DNA of 64,000 nt from Marisa cornuarietis (GCA_004794655.1 SMMW01000001.1:14289501-14353500), one strand, 5' to 3'; numbered from the stretch's first letter, positions 1-13,460 are shown. Translations and numbers: made by a program. Notes: generated by a model from the sequence alone, not told the origin.

Positions 1-489
1 CTTATATACCTGGCATCCTCAGGAGTTTCACGTGTATGTGTATGTGTGAGAGGGTGGAGGTGTGCGTGCGTGTTGAATGTCGTGTATGAGTATGTATGTC
101 TGCGCGTTATGTATGTATGTATATAGATAGAGAGAGATGCTTATCTTATGTTTGTTTGTGTGTAGTGATTTTGAGCCGAAGAAAAATTTCTGTCTTGAAC
201 TTCCTGGTACCATAAGTAAAGTTTGATTTGATCACTTCCACCACCACCTACCCCCCTCATACGTTTTACATTGCAAACAATGTAGAGAATAAAGGTTTTA
301 TTTATGTATCATTAACTGCTGAGGATTGCTTTTCGTAATTTTGCCGAACTAGTAGAGAGTCAGGTGCAAAGCTTTTGAATCGGTTGGTCCAGAGTGGCGT
401 GGGGTGGATACTTGATAATCTAGGGAATTGGGAAGTTTGTTCATCTGATGCGTACGCTCTTAGGAATACCTGCCACAAACAAGTCTGTA

Positions 490-1600
490 GTGCAGAATCC
501 ACTGCTGAGGAACTGCTAGCAGAAGAACAAGCTGGTTTCAGAACAGATAGGAGCACAGTTGAGCAGATCTTTAACTGTTCTCTGATAGAGAAGCATCTTC
601 AGCATCAGTGGTACCCCTTTAAAAAGGCTTTTGATAGAGTCTGCCACGAAGCGCTATGGCGTATGATGTGATAATTCAACATCAACAAGGTCTCGTCCAA
701 GTCATCGAAGCGCCGTGTAATAGCTCAACGAGCGAAGTACTGCTGGATAACCAAATAGGAGCTTACTTTCACACCACAGTAGGCGTCCGTAAACGATGTC
801 CCCTATCACCATTACTGTTCAACATCTTCTTGGAGAATATCATGCGCGAAACCTTCTATGACCATCACCCTTCCATTGCCATGGATGGGAGGGCGATTGG
901 CAACCTACTCTTTGCAGAAGACTGTTCTAATAGCAGGTACCAACCGAGAAATGCATGACCTTACCAACAGAATGACAGTCCGAACGCAATGGAATAGAGA
1001 CCAAACATCTTCGCTGGCAACGGCAAAGCAGAGATTTAAATAGAGAACTGCTCGGAAAGGCACATCTTAAATACTTGGGGAGCCCTTGTCTGCAAAGAAG
1101 GGAGCTCCACGAAAGTCGTAGCATCAGGTTTACTACGAAATACAATCTATGAAAGTCACTCGTAGAACCGATGTGGAAGATGTACCTGCATGCCGATACA
1201 AGAGGAGATTCCAAGCACTCGAGAACAAATGCTTGAAGAGGCTGCTCCGTATCTTGCACAGAGAACATAAAACCAGTGACTTTGCACAAAGTACGATCGC
1301 CACTCTCGTCAGACACCAGGAACACTTACAACGGTGAATCGGCGTTTACTAATCTAGTTTGGCCATGTGACTCGGAGCGACACTTTGTTAAAGACTATCC
1401 TTCAAGGTACCTTGGAGGGTGGTCGACGGTACGGTAGCCAGAGGAAGAACTGGGTTACAAACGTGAGAGAGTGGAGTGGTCTTCCTGTGCAGGACCTGCT
1501 CACCATACCCCAAGACAGGCTTGAGGGGCGGACATTGTCAGCTGCTGCGTCTGTTCATGTGCTTCCCCTATCGACCGGTACCAGTTAAGGGACGAATGGC
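490..1600 (+). mobile_element. Decayed LINE (family A), reverse transcriptase remnant
   Basis: Three frames are needed to read it. EELLAEEQAGFRTDRSTVEQ and FKKAFDRVCHEALW are palm motifs near 500-670; VGVRKRCPLSPLLFNIF and an altered FAED (normally FADD) lie near 780-930; FQALENKCLKRLLRI and LQGTLEGGRRYGSQRK mark the C-terminal part near 1,210-1,460. A deletion has removed much of the thumb. The copy is dead. A second copy lies at 17,228-17,900 on the other strand. Confidence 0.85.
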
Positions 1601-1620
1601 TGGCCATACACAATCCATGC

Positions 1621-1840
1621 TTTACCCTAATCTTGTGAGAGTGATACATCCGCTATTATGAATAAACGCCTCACTTACTCCGGTCTACCCTAGTCTTGTG
1701 TAGTTTGCATATCCGCTGTTAGGAACAAATGCTTTACATAATCTTCTTTACCCTAGTTTTGTGGGATTTGTATATCTGCTATTAGAAATAAACTTACATA
1801 AATCTTCTTCACCCTAATCTTGTGGGATTTGTACATCTTA
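1621..1840. repeat. Minisatellite, about 62-bp unit, about 3.5 copies
   Basis: TACCCTAATCTTGTG-type starts recur at 1,623, 1,686, 1,749 and 1,811, followed each time by CATATCYGCTATTA-like and AATAAA-like segments. It begins directly after the LINE A remnant, so it may derive from that element's 3' tail. Confidence 0.75.
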
Positions 1841-4800
1841 TGCATGCATCTTAGATACACTCTAATTTTTCAGTTGCCACCTGTTTTCTCTAGAAATATG
1901 GAGTTGCTGTAGTTTAAAAAGTCTCACATAAGCAATTTATTAGGTAAACATAGAAAACACACACACTGTCGCTATGTGTGGGGGGAGGGGAGGGGAGCGG
2001 ATGGGTGGGTAGGTGGGGGTCACTCACTTCACTTAAATTTCATGCTCAGTCGACTGGAAATAAGTTCTACTACTCCTACAGCCCGGGACACGCCACTGTA
2101 AGAGAAGCCTCACCCTACTGTCTTCTTTGTCAAATATTCAAATTACTTCGTTTCAAAATGTCAACCGCCGTTTGACGTTAAAGGAACAGTTTCACACAAG
2201 TTTGGCTGTTGTTGTCTTTTTTAGGTTGGGGATTGTTTTGGGGGTGTTTTGGGGGAATAGGGGTGGAAACTGTTTTTATACGTTTACTTCTGAATATGGG
2301 TCTTCAATAGTTAGTGTTCGGCAACAGTCTGCTGCGGAAAGACTATAGTTTTAGTTGCAGTAGTCTGCGATACATCTGGGGTCACTCTATTGGCGGTATG
2401 ATATTATTTGACCTGGGAACGGTCACGAAATTTATTTTAGGATATGAAAGTAATGTGAAATATTTCAATTAGTTGACATTTGTTTAGTGGGGTATCGGGT
2501 GTGGGTTGATAGGGGAGATACTTTTGCAGATGGCTCGAGCAGTAGAACCCAACCAGTGGTAAAGGACAGTAATTTTTTTTACAAAAGTGTCGTAATAACA
2601 AAAGATATAGTGTGGTGCGGAGGTTTCTCATTTTTTCGTTTGAGCCTAGCAGCAGGTTTGTCCTCGAGGTCTGCGGGCATAAGACACTGTTTCCAGGCAA
2701 GACGAGAACAAGAATGCACATCTACAAGAGACATATTTGCACTCATCGACCTCTTGCAACGATGTCTTTAGAGTGGATGAGGCAGACAATCCGCAGCGTT
2801 TCTCACGATCAATAGTCAAAGTTATTGCAAAATAGGCTTCGTCCCTCTCCCCCACACAGCCTCTGTCACCTAGCAGGGAATGGCGAAAGAAAAGAGATGG
2901 CGTATTTCACTCCCAGGAATTCAAACAAGTCAAGTCTTAAGAACGGTTTTTGTTCCTCTGAAAAAGAAGAGTTAAGCCTGCTGTGGCGGTTATGTGGCAC
3001 GAAGTGATTTAGCAGGAAACTGATTGTGTTTTTCCAGCATCCTTTTAGCGGCCATGCTGCAAGATGAATAAACGTTTTTGAGAAACCTGTGGATTTATCC
3101 ACATTTATCTTATCCCCAACATTCGGTTGCTGTTTGAAGCAGGAGGTGTTCTGGTCCCTCTGCTGCTTCACTCGAAAGTAGTAAATTTTTCGGATTTTTT
3201 AAATCTTTTTTTTTTCATTTTGCCAGCTGCAACAGACGCCATGAAGACCGTGTTGCTCGTATTGGAACTAAGGCAAAATCCCAGCTTCCTGAAGGTAATC
3301 TTTGAGCTATTCTGCAGTCCGCAGGGCAGTTGCAAATTAATATTTACATTTTTCTCGTTGCTATCTTCCTATGCATGCGGGAACACGTCTTCTTGTCATT
3401 GGGATTTCGTGGTGATGGCTAGGAACCTGTGTCCGCGCTGAATTCTGTTCAGATGATAGAAACCGTCAAGTTATCAGAGATTGATATGGCCTTTTCATTT
3501 GAAACGAGAGAACTGTCTAGTAAATTGTACGTCTCTGCCTCTTTTGATTGTCTGTTATCCCATTTTTCGCATTGTCGTTGATTGTGCAGCGTGAATTAAT
3601 CCGGCAAAGTGTCAGACTGAGGGTCCGGCTCTCCATATAACGACTTTGGGGTTTATTCTTCTGTTAAACTCACTAAAGTAGACTGGTTCATCTGACTGAC
3701 CCACAGCTTCTGTGCCCTGTTTTCGTACAGGCTTCGGATAATCATCGCTGATTTTTTTCAAACGCATAAATTTTCCGCTCATTCTCGGCATGAATACTCG
3801 AATAAGTCAGGCCTTTTGATTTTTTTTAAATTTTCGAATCTCTTCCACGCATGTGTTTTCCGGGTTCAGCCGATGCTGGGCAGCACTGGGAATGGGAGGT
3901 CTTCAATCGATTATATCCCCAAGACCAAAGGCTGCATAGCACCCAACTCCGACGACTGCTAGCAAAGGAAGGGGGGGGGAGAGTCACAATGTGAGTTGGC
4001 GTGCTAGAAACTTGAAAGGACTGCCACAATCCTATGATTCTTCCTTCATCCCATCAATATAATCCTAAAGAAGATTTTTATTCTCGAGCCTACGACATCG
4101 TCATAAAATGTTCATTAAGGATACAATTAATTTCGTGCATTTATCCTTGGATCTTGTATAGCCTTGAATTAGCATAACACGAAGCCAAAATAAAGGTAAT
4201 GTAAAGGTAAGGACCTTTATTCTTAATGGTTGTTGTCCAACCATCCACTGTGCAAACCTGGGGCACAGCAAATGCAGTGAAGCTTGCCATGGCCTTAAAT
4301 GCTTAGTAAAGAAATAGAACGGGCAGCACAAACTGCGCTATTCACACATTACTCTAGTGGAAAGAGAGAGAGTAATATTCCTTTTTAACATTTGACCGTC
4401 CTGTATTTTGTCATTTTGTTAGGAGTTTCATTTTAGCATAATAGAATTCAGATGTACAATAATATATCAGGTATTTCGTTAGAGGATGTATCGTACAAAT
4501 GAATACGGTAAGAAATCCAAACATGAATGCGGTGTGGACTCTGCTGTCAGAGAAGCGCTCATCAATTGTTTCTATTCTTAATTCAAGATTAGGGAATCCT
4601 GTGCACGCGCCCTCTGTTTCTTGTGTAAATGAGTCGGCAACTGTAATGCAAACAAACGATTTGCTTGCCATGCAGACCACGTAAAACTGCCACGACCCAT
4701 GGTAGCACGTGAATTGCAAGGGAGGATCTCTCTCGTCGCCTTGGCTTCCATATTGAAAAAAGACATGTTTCACCCTGTTCCGCGCGATTTCATTGCGCTG

Positions 4801-5975
4801 CGTGTGTAGTTTTTAAAACGAGTCTCCTGGTAATCTGCTGAGTGGAAATAAGCGGAGTGGTTTTTTTCCTTCTACCTCGGGTATAATGTTTAGTCTTAGT
4901 TTACTTAAAGAGTAACAGTCGACGGTCATTACAAAAATAGTGTACCTGAAGGTGGAGCTAGATGCTGTAATGTAACTCCGCTTCTGTCGCCTGCTTATAC
5001 CTCCGTCGGACACAAAAAAATGATGCCAAAACCTCCTAAAATATCCCTATCACCCGGTCCATTAAGGGTACACAGCTCCACGGTCAATTCCGAACTCCCT
5101 TGTGAACAATGGACTGCTCCCTGTTTAACAGGATCAACCGACATAAGACGTACTTCCCTTACTCTATACGAAAGTTCTGCCAATGTTTGTAGCTTTAAAA
5201 GTACTTGTGACATTGTGTAACCCAATATTAATGTGACTCTGAGCAGAGAGTCTTAGCAAGCATCATCGCAACACTCAGTTGGGCAAGCCAGTTATAAGAA
5301 AGAATTTTCGTTTTTCAGTAATAATAATAATAATGGAAAAGGCTTTGTGTAGGTAATTTCTCCCATTATGAATGAAGGTCTGTGCGCTTACAAAACAGAA
5401 GAAGACTCTCTGACCATATCTTGCCCACTTCAACACAAAAAGATGCAATACAGTAAGGGTGGTACATCAGAGTGTGATATAAATGAGAAAAGTAGAATCT
5501 TAACGTCTTGTGAACGGAGAAGACAGTGAAGGATCCATGTCGTCCAGTATACCTATACATCGCTTCTTACAGCCCAAGCACGGTGAAATGTAATAATTCC
5601 GATCTGCAATTCGTAAATCAGCGTCATGTTTTGGCAATTATGTAATCTGTGATGAAATCAAAGAGAAGACATCTATACTGTCAGACGAAATTCCCTCTGT
5701 AAATGATGTGTTGATGTTCGGCAGACTGTTTACTACAGTCAAAACAATGAAAACACTCTAATAGTTATGTATATCAATTTTCTAGTACATGTTATGAATC
5801 TTAAAGCGAGTTTATGATAGCTTTTCAACTTTTTTTTGTCTTGCGACGTATGTATGCCAGTAGAAGTATTTTATTTTGCACCATTCACTGCATTCTGCTA
5901 AATTACAAAACAGACCTGAGTGCAATGTGGCCATCTTGGCTCCCTGCACTGGTTTTTTCTTTTATGCAGTCACGA
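1841..5975. other. Intergenic, no gene supported
   Basis: CpG-replete unique sequence. Small items are a G-rich stretch at 1,978-2,025, a T-run at 3,208, a hairpin around AAAGGTAAGGACCTTT near 4,205, and a short AAT run at 5,319-5,334. No ORF resembles a known protein. Confidence 0.5.
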
Positions 5976-5976
5976 A

Positions 5977-6008
<32 letters not shown>

Positions 6009-6012
6009 CACG
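5976..6012. repeat. Compound microsatellite (ACGC)n(AC)n
   Basis: Perfect ACGC units run into AC units. Confidence 0.9.
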
Positions 6013-6017
6013 GCGAG

Positions 6018-6420
6018 AGAATTAGAGAAAGAATCTGTACATTCGTTTATAATTGTAATTTTCATGTTTTATACACAGTCACGCACGCAGGAAAACAGTG
6101 AGATCGATTGATGGATTAACTGATTTATTGGTTGATTCAAGATCATAGCTCCATCAAAGTTGTTAGCATCTGTTAAAATAAATACACGACATCTTAAAAC
6201 TGCTGTAAACGTAATCCAGTTATAAAAATAAGACCAGTTACAATGGACCTCTATAAACACCTATTAAAAGAGGAAACAAAGAGACTGAGAGAAAGACTAT
6301 GTACGTGAGTCTGTAATTGTAATATCCAAGTTTTATACACAGTCACACACGCACGCACCCACACAGTGAGAGAGAGAGAGAGAGAGAATTACCTCAGGTT
6401 GTAATGTCTAGGTTTTACCC
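6018..6420. repeat. Imperfect direct repeats around GTTTTATACACAGTCAC
   Basis: A block with GAGAAAG..TGTAC..GTAATT..GTTTTATACACAGTCACGC occurs at about 6,026-6,088 and again at 6,290-6,350; a third, weaker copy (TTGTAATGTCTAGGTTTTA) is at 6,398-6,416. (GA)n tracts separate them. Confidence 0.65.
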
Positions 6421-6937
6421 CTTTATTCTCACGTTACCTCCCCCGACTCATTTCCACTGCTGATGGGGGTAACTGTATTAAATGGCACGCGTCATGGAGA
6501 GAACTTTAATAAGAACATTATGTTCTGTAAGTAGGTTTATTTTTAGTCTTTTGAAGCAGGTTTATTTTTAGTCTTGTGAAAATTTCATTTAAATATAATT
6601 TAAAAAAAACTGAATTATGTTGGCAGCTTCATGGCTGTTACCTACTGTGCGCAGAAGACGACAGAGAAGATGAGATGGAATCTGACCCAATATGTGCACA
6701 ACGTGTTAGTGGCTGTTATTTTGGGTGCCATTGTCGATCGCGTTTCAAGCTCTGCCGATTTTCGCTTTATTTCTGGACTTCTTCAGCTATTAAATTTTTT
6801 TTTGTTCATTACATTTAAGATGTTTTGAAACTTTTTGTCCACTATTTTTCTTCACTTTGGGCTTTTATTCATCGATTTTGCCTATTGCCTCTTCACCATT
6901 AAAACACATTGTCATTTGCCGGAATCTAAGAGAGAGA

Positions 6938-6982
<45 letters not shown>

Positions 6983-6983
6983 G
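6938..6983. repeat. Compound microsatellite (GT)n(GA)n
   Basis: Uninterrupted GT units followed by GA units. Confidence 0.9.
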
Positions 6984-7437
6984 GAAGAAAGAAAGAAAAA
7001 ATCCAACAATGTGGATTCCAGAAACTAGCGGGACGGCTTTAAACAAATTAGTCATAATCAGGCAAAGTCCGTTCTAAAGTGGATAAATATGGGCAAATGT
7101 TTGTCCAAGTTTGGCAAAGTTTTTAAATGACGATTGTATAAAAGCTTCGTCAAACTTTGTCAAACATTCACCCATGTTTTCCCGGAAGGGGCCATAATGA
7201 TCTGTATTGATGCTTTGAACATTTCTGGCCTGCACGCTGCCCAGTACCCTGGTATGTTTTACAATTCTGAACCATATTTTCTGTCGAACCTATTTTGGCA
7301 GTCTCTCGCTTATTTTATAGATGTGTTAATTTTCTATCGCCCTGTCGTGACTTCACAGTCATGTCTGATATCGAGATCAAGATGGTTATGAGAATCCTTT
7401 TCATTGACTCATATCACCCACCCTCACCTGCTCCCCC

Positions 7438-7438
7438 T

Positions 7439-7474
<36 letters not shown>

Positions 7475-7487
7475 GCGCGCGCGCGCA
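7438..7487. repeat. Three-part microsatellite (TC)n(AC)n(GC)n
   Basis: TC, then AC, then GC units in direct succession; the alternating purine-pyrimidine part is Z-DNA prone. Confidence 0.9.
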
Positions 7488-7544
7488 TTTTAAAGAACAA
7501 ATGAGCCAAAAGAAGTCAAAAGCCTGTCATCACGTTTATACACA

Positions 7545-7758
7545 GTAATTAATATAAAATCTCAGCTCTCTCATCGGCTGAAACTTTCACAATGTAAGCG
7601 TATCCATGTCCAGTCCTGAGGTCAGTGTAGTTGACCTTTCTGTGCATGGCGATGTTTGTATCTTGAGGGCGTACTCACCCGGATGTGGGGAAAGAGTATA
7701 TTGCATTGAGCTTTACTCCATTATTAAAACACTTTGCATTCAACTTGTTCTTTAACCA
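7545..7758 (+). repeat. Dispersed repeat D1, copy 1
   Basis: Shares an ordered set of segments with 16,340-16,575 in the same orientation: GTCAGTGT, TTTCTGT.CATGG.GAT, a GAGTATATT and a final CATTATTAA-like motif. Non-coding; nature unknown. Confidence 0.65.
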
Positions 7759-9941
7759 CGAGCAACTTCGCATTGCAGTGGAAAAGGAATTACTGCGAAG
7801 AAGCTTCGAGACGGCCGGTAAGGAACTGAAAGTGAGCGATGGAAGTGAGTAAATGGGAAGAAGATGGCAGGTTACACGGGCACACAACTCCTGTCCTCCC
7901 TCGTGCTGTAATATACAGCTTTTAGATTTCTGCCTGATGTGGCCAAGGCTGGAAGATTTGCGCAGATTTCTGCAATATTGGAAACCAGGCTGACATGTAC
8001 CGTTAGTGATGGCCATCTTGTCGGTCAATTCACTAGCCGCGATCTAATTTCCATAGCAACGCATTGAGGTGGAAGGGGGGGGGGAGTTTTCCGCACAGGA
8101 GATATGAGAACTGATAGCCGGCAAAGCTATTGACGAATGTCTAGCTGGGTGACAGACTGAAGCGATGCTCATGTAATTACCAACTATGTTTTTCAGTTCC
8201 TGGAAACTAAGTCACATACTAACCTCCTTTGTGTCTTTACTTACGTTAATTACCATTTATTTTACATTGATATTCAATTACTACATTATATTCAGTATTC
8301 TTTATTATATACTAAAGTAAGTATCAGGGTAAAAAGATTTAATAGAAAGTATGTCAATGATCGTGTTTAATGTGTATTCTTATTTCTGTCTAAATAAGCG
8401 TCGAGAATCTAAAATAAACGTTCTCTTAAAATACATTTTGTTGTTCTACTTCTCCCCTCCCGACCCCGCATCATCGCCGCTTCCTCATCTTTTCTATCGT
8501 CTGTTTGCTTCTTTCCTTTTTTCTGATTTTGTCTTCCTTCTTTTCTTTTCTACTCTATATTGGCTTCCGTTATCCATTGGGATTATTGTTTCTCATAATT
8601 AGTCTCCTAGTTTGTCTCCTCTACTGCTGACGTATCACAAACTCTGAGATGTACAGTGTTCACACCTCGGGAGTCTGCTGCCACCTCCATCGTTTGGTGA
8701 CATCGGCTAAGGACGGCGCAGTTGCTTAATTTGCTTCTTTGGTTTTAATTAGAATCCCGGGGAGACGAAGAAGAAAAGGGCTTTAGATCAATTGTTTTCA
8801 ATTTGTACAAATAATACCACACAACTACTTTTTATTTTAAAAATCATCTTCACGATGTCTACTTAAATCTGTAAATTTTTTTGTAGACCGCATTCATCAA
8901 GAGTGGGTGTTTGATATAAAAGTGATTCACTGTAGCAGTCTGTTATCAGACTATATTATCAGGGGTTCATTATCCACGGCCAATAAGATACAAGTTATTG
9001 TCTTATAAGTTACTAAGACACAACTAAGAATGGAGTCCTTCTTCCCCAGCAGAACCGATCATCAGGAAGCGGACTATTTCGTCATACAGCTTAAGGTCTT
9101 AATAAGTTGACCACCCGTCCAATCACCAACTGACCCTTTCCCTCTTACTCCATCTCCTCATCCTCATCCTCACGCGTGAGTTCATGTCGTAATCCGCAGA
9201 AAATGACTAGAACTATTCTGACCATGGCCATTCAAAAAAAAAAAAGAAAAAAAAGGGGGTGTATAGTACCTTTGTTGCAGAGTATTTCTTGACCGTTTCA
9301 TGGGAGCGTGTGAAGCAGGCTTCAGGCAGCACGCGGATGATTAGCACAGAACTAAAGCCTCGTTCACACGACTTCAACATATCAACACATGCAGGACAGT
9401 AAGCCTCGATCTCACTCGACCTATCAGAAGTATTATTCACTTTTCCGCCATAATCTTCAGTCGCAGATTCCATTTTCAATTGCCCCTCACCAGCTAGTGT
9501 ACAAATAATACACAAGCCTGACCCCTGCTCGGTCCTGCTTACGCAAGCAGTAAAAACCTCTCCTGCATAAAGTCCTCCTCCCTTTTCCAAGACGAAGATT
9601 AGGATCACGTTGTGGACAAAAAAAATGATGCATGTGGATGTTTATCTCAGGTCTCACAAGCCAAAAGACACGTAGAGACGGCGCCATCTTGTCTACATAA
9701 CGTCGCCAGGTCTGATAAGGCCCGCAACTCTCGGCTTGTATTGTCCCTTCGATTGGCGATAAGAGGAATGTTGGAGGATGGCTGTGTCAACAGAACATTC
9801 TGCGCGCAACGTTTAGTCCGCAAATATTATGTTTCAATTGACGTAATTGGTTGTCTATTAGATGACAGGTACGAATTAAAAATTCACGATAAAGAGAGGA
9901 CAGTGACTGAATTTAAAAAAAAATCTATTTCGAGAAAATGG
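7759..9941. other. Intergenic, no gene supported
   Basis: Contains an X-box-like TTTCCATAGCAACG at 8,049-8,062 followed by a G-run, a pyrimidine-rich block 8,440-8,560, and an A-rich run at 9,234-9,254. The 131-codon minus-strand frame at 9,213-9,608 has no recognisable similarity. Confidence 0.45.
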
Positions 9942-10133
9942 ATGCATTCAAATTTAAAGCACAAGGTTAATGTGATCCTTACCCTTTTTATTTAACATGT
10001 GACACTTAATAAATCTAAATAAACTCGAGGGAGGATTTGTCATAGAAACCAGTTACTTAGGTTTATTCAGTGTGTAAGGTTAAATAAACGGGTAAGGGTC
10101 ACAACAACTTTGTGTTTTAAAGTTGAATGCACT
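9942..10133. mobile_element. Fold-back element with about 78-bp inverted arms
   Basis: The arm starting GATGCATTCAAATTTAAAGC and passing TCCTTACCCTTTTTATTTAA is repeated in inverse at 10,055-10,133 (GTTAAATAAACGGGTAAGGG through TTGAATGCA). Similarity continues inward to near 10,019, leaving a loop of about 40 bp. No coding capacity. Probably a palindromic MITE; a transcribed long hairpin is the alternative. Confidence 0.8.
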
Positions 10134-11768
10134 AACCAACAGATTACAAAGTAGCAATATATCTTCGACACCAATCGAAGATAAAAAATAAAAAATTTCA
10201 TGGGTCTATTAATATGAAATTGAATGAAATAATGGAAAATGAAATTACTATACTATTATCTGCACATAAAATCTTGGCTTCCCTAACTGTTGCTTTATCC
10301 TAGTTTTTGGGGGGAACTGTACCGCTAACCCCTACATTGATGTACAGTTATCTTTAATACCATTGCTGATACACCTGTTATAAAAATCCTGTACTACTTT
10401 AATTTACGTGTCCAGAATAAATCACGACCAAGAATGTCACATATGTAGTAACTATTCATAAGAATGTAGAAGAATAAACATTTAGAAATGAAACGAATAC
10501 AGAATAGTTTTTTTTTACTGTTTTTATTGTCCTCCTAAAAAAAAAGAAAAATACTATTTTAAGATAAGATAACAATTTATTTATCCCAGATGGGAATTCT
10601 GGAAATTTTGATGTATTAAAAGCTTGTATTAAATATTGTACTAGTTTTCTGCCCAAATCTTATGTCACTTTACTGTAAATTAGTGGCGGAAAACACCAGG
10701 CTACAGAATCTACAACCGGTTTGACTAGGTTCGAGAATTTATCAATATTATACTTTAACATACAACATTATCCAAGGAGGACATTCATAGTAATAACAGT
10801 TTTCATCCGTTTCATATTTCACGATGAAATTTCAACGCGTGTACACTCCTGTGTGCATGTTTGTGCATGCGTGAACGAGTGAAAAAAATGCTAGCTGTGG
10901 GATGATCATCAATATGTTTCTTTCCTTGTTCATCCATATATAACGGGGGACGCTCCCATTGTGCCAGGTTAGCCCCCCCCCCAAGCCACCCACGCCCGAA
11001 ATATCTGGAGACCACTCGACCTGTCGCACAGAGAGAACGCACCTCCGTTACAGAATAGAAGGAAAGAAGAATGACAAAGAGAATAAGGAAAGAGTGTAAA
11101 TGGGTACCTCGCTAATCAGTCTTCCTTACCCGATATACTGGGAGCCACGTGGCTTCGTTACCTAGGACAAAGAGTGGATAGACAAGGATAAGAAGATAGC
11201 AGTGGATAAATAACTCAAGACCATAATTCCTAATCTACAACACTATTACTACTACAACAACAATCAAACACAAAAGTCCACCCCCTAACCTAAAACCCTA
11301 CATCTACATCTTACTTTAAGAAGGTGAAGTCCTCCCTCGTGCTCACCTCTCAACTCTCCTCAACGCGCGTGCCTGACTCACTACATCTTTGCCTCTGTGA
11401 ACCGTGTAGGTAAACAGAGAGCTACCAACGTGTATTTTCTGTTTTTATCTACCGTACACTGGCTTATAAGATATGTGCTAACCAACCAATTGATGAGTGA
11501 CCATTGGTCAACCCTTAAATGGATAGAACCCTATCCTGTGATACATACATACATGCCAGGACGGACACGCACATCAATAGAGGATAGAGAATATACACTG
11601 AACAGTAAGATATTCATTCATTCATTGAATGCTTCCAGCGGACGAACGATGCTGATCATCCGGGGTAACAGCTACACAACGGTTGAAAAGACTCGACACT
11701 TAGGCCTGTCTTGGGCATGTCTTGTCATGCATGTGTCCTGCAACGAATCAGCCCATTCCTTTGTGTGT
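10134..11768. other. Intergenic, no gene supported
   Basis: AT-rich to 10,800, then moderately CpG-rich. A C-run occurs at 10,974-10,982. The 142-codon frame at 11,397-11,825 ends in the CAGA microsatellite and looks like chance. Confidence 0.5.
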
Positions 11769-11802
11769 GCAGACAGACAGACAGACAGGCAGGCAGACAG
11801 AC
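11769..11802. repeat. (CAGA)n/(CAGG)n microsatellite
   Basis: Tetranucleotide units CAGA with a short CAGG variant stretch. Confidence 0.9.
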
Positions 11803-13391
11803 GACGTTACCTCCATTTCTCGTAAAACTGAAAAACAAATCTGGCTTTATTTTTCATTTTCGGGAACGACTCGTACGATCAGACCTCAGACGCTGAGTTC
11901 GCTGTAAGAAGCGACCTTCACGCTGGTCCGCCATTTTGTAGCGAAAAATCATCTTTACTGACGCTCCAATCCTGACGCCATTGATCCAGGTTTTTCGCAC
12001 CGTAGGTTGCCAATTGTTTCCTATAAAATTCCCCTCTCAGATTACGTGACATTTCCGACTCTGGGTGGTCAGGATATTTATCCCCTTCGTCCATTTTCCT
12101 GCTGCATGTAAAGCAGTCGTCTATAGGACAATATGCAAGTGAGGCAAAGTAACCCGTATGTCCTACAGCCTGATCGTGGGTCGAAAACTGTACCCGTTCG
12201 TGGTGTACATTTCTCTTGACATTTGCATATCGGCACTAACCGCCCCCTCCCCTCCCACCATCATCTCTCTCTCTCTCTCTGCTGCACGCAATTGCAAGCA
12301 CGTTGCGCTTTTAGCATTTCTTATTTTAAGCCGAGTACGCGCAAACGCGCAATCACATGTGTGTGTGTGTGTGTGACAAATCTTTATTTGCGAGGGTAAC
12401 AGAATAAGCAAAGTTACGCTTTTTTACATTTAGCCCTCGATCTAGGAGGGTGAGAGGGAGAAATGTGGTTGTGTTTTGATGGATAGGTGTGTGAGTGAGA
12501 GAGACTGAAAGAGAGAATTAGTATTGTGTAGCGATCACTCACACAGTGTATATATGCATGAAGTAGGCGTATCGCCATAAAAAGCGACCACAAACCACAC
12601 GAAAAGTTGAAAGTTCCGTAGGCATGACCAGTAAATATGTATTACACACAGTGAGATTCACAATTTTAGCCTGAGGTGATATAATGTAGTAGAAATAATG
12701 TAGATTTTTTAAATTCCATCGGGAGCAGTCAGAAACATGTCTGACCGCCAACGTCATGCTTGATTGCGTGAGTGGCAGACATTAATCAAGCAAAATCAGA
12801 CTACAAGCATGTTCTGTCTCGTCATCCTTCGGCTATAAGCTTCCAATATTTAGCTGTATTTTTTTGTTTTGTTTTTGTTTTTTATTGAAGGGGGGGTCCC
12901 ATTCCTACTTTGAGTTTTCCGAGGTACGTAAATTTCGTTTTTTTAAATTCATTTATTTATTTTGATCATTTATATTTATCGGCTGTATCTCCTGTCAAGC
13001 CTGTAACTCATTTAAGACCATCCAACTGTTAGCCTCTGTCTTGCGTGCCGGGTACCGTAACCAGTCATGACACAACAGGTTTTACGGGTCCCAGTTAGTA
13101 ATCGCCACTAACAGGCGCAACGGAAAGTTGACGAGAGAAAGATACAGCCTCGTATTGATGATATGTGTGATGCACAGGTCAAGCTAGCGGTAGTCTGCAT
13201 TAGTTCCCGCTGATCATTAGGAGTCAATGATGACACAGTCATTTGGTCACGTGGTCACAGATGTTACATGTGAAGTACTTTGACCGTCTCTGACGGCAGT
13301 TGACCACCACGATCAGACCAACTGTTATGTACCGTATACTAGAGGGCATCGAACTTGTCGGAAGATCACTTTAGTGGGAGACAAGACAAGA
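11803..13391. other. Intergenic, no gene supported
   Basis: Holds a (CT)n run at 12,265-12,281, a (GT)n run at 12,358-12,374, a T-rich block at 12,858-12,890 and otherwise unique sequence. Confidence 0.5.
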
Positions 13392-13392
13392 C

Positions 13393-13458
<66 letters not shown>
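13392..13458. repeat. (ATG)n trinucleotide repeat, 3' tail of the SINE
   Basis: About 22 uninterrupted ATG units. It lies where the 3' tail of the minus-strand SINE should be, so it probably grew from that tail. Confidence 0.92.

Positions 13459-13460
<2 letters not shown>

Noticed and set aside
3088..3103. TGTGGATTTATCCACA palindrome as an origin-like box
   Set aside because: Resembles a bacterial DnaA box only superficially; the window is eukaryotic.
3241..3294. Short ATG exon-like stretch (MKTVLLVLEL) before a GTAATC donor
   Set aside because: A signal-peptide look arises easily by chance; no continuing exon found.
9213..9608. 131-codon minus-strand ORF
   Set aside because: No recognisable domain, contains a poly-Phe run from a poly-A tract, and has ordinary intergenic composition.
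11397..11825. 142-codon ORF
   Set aside because: The end is translated CAGA microsatellite and the rest resembles no protein.
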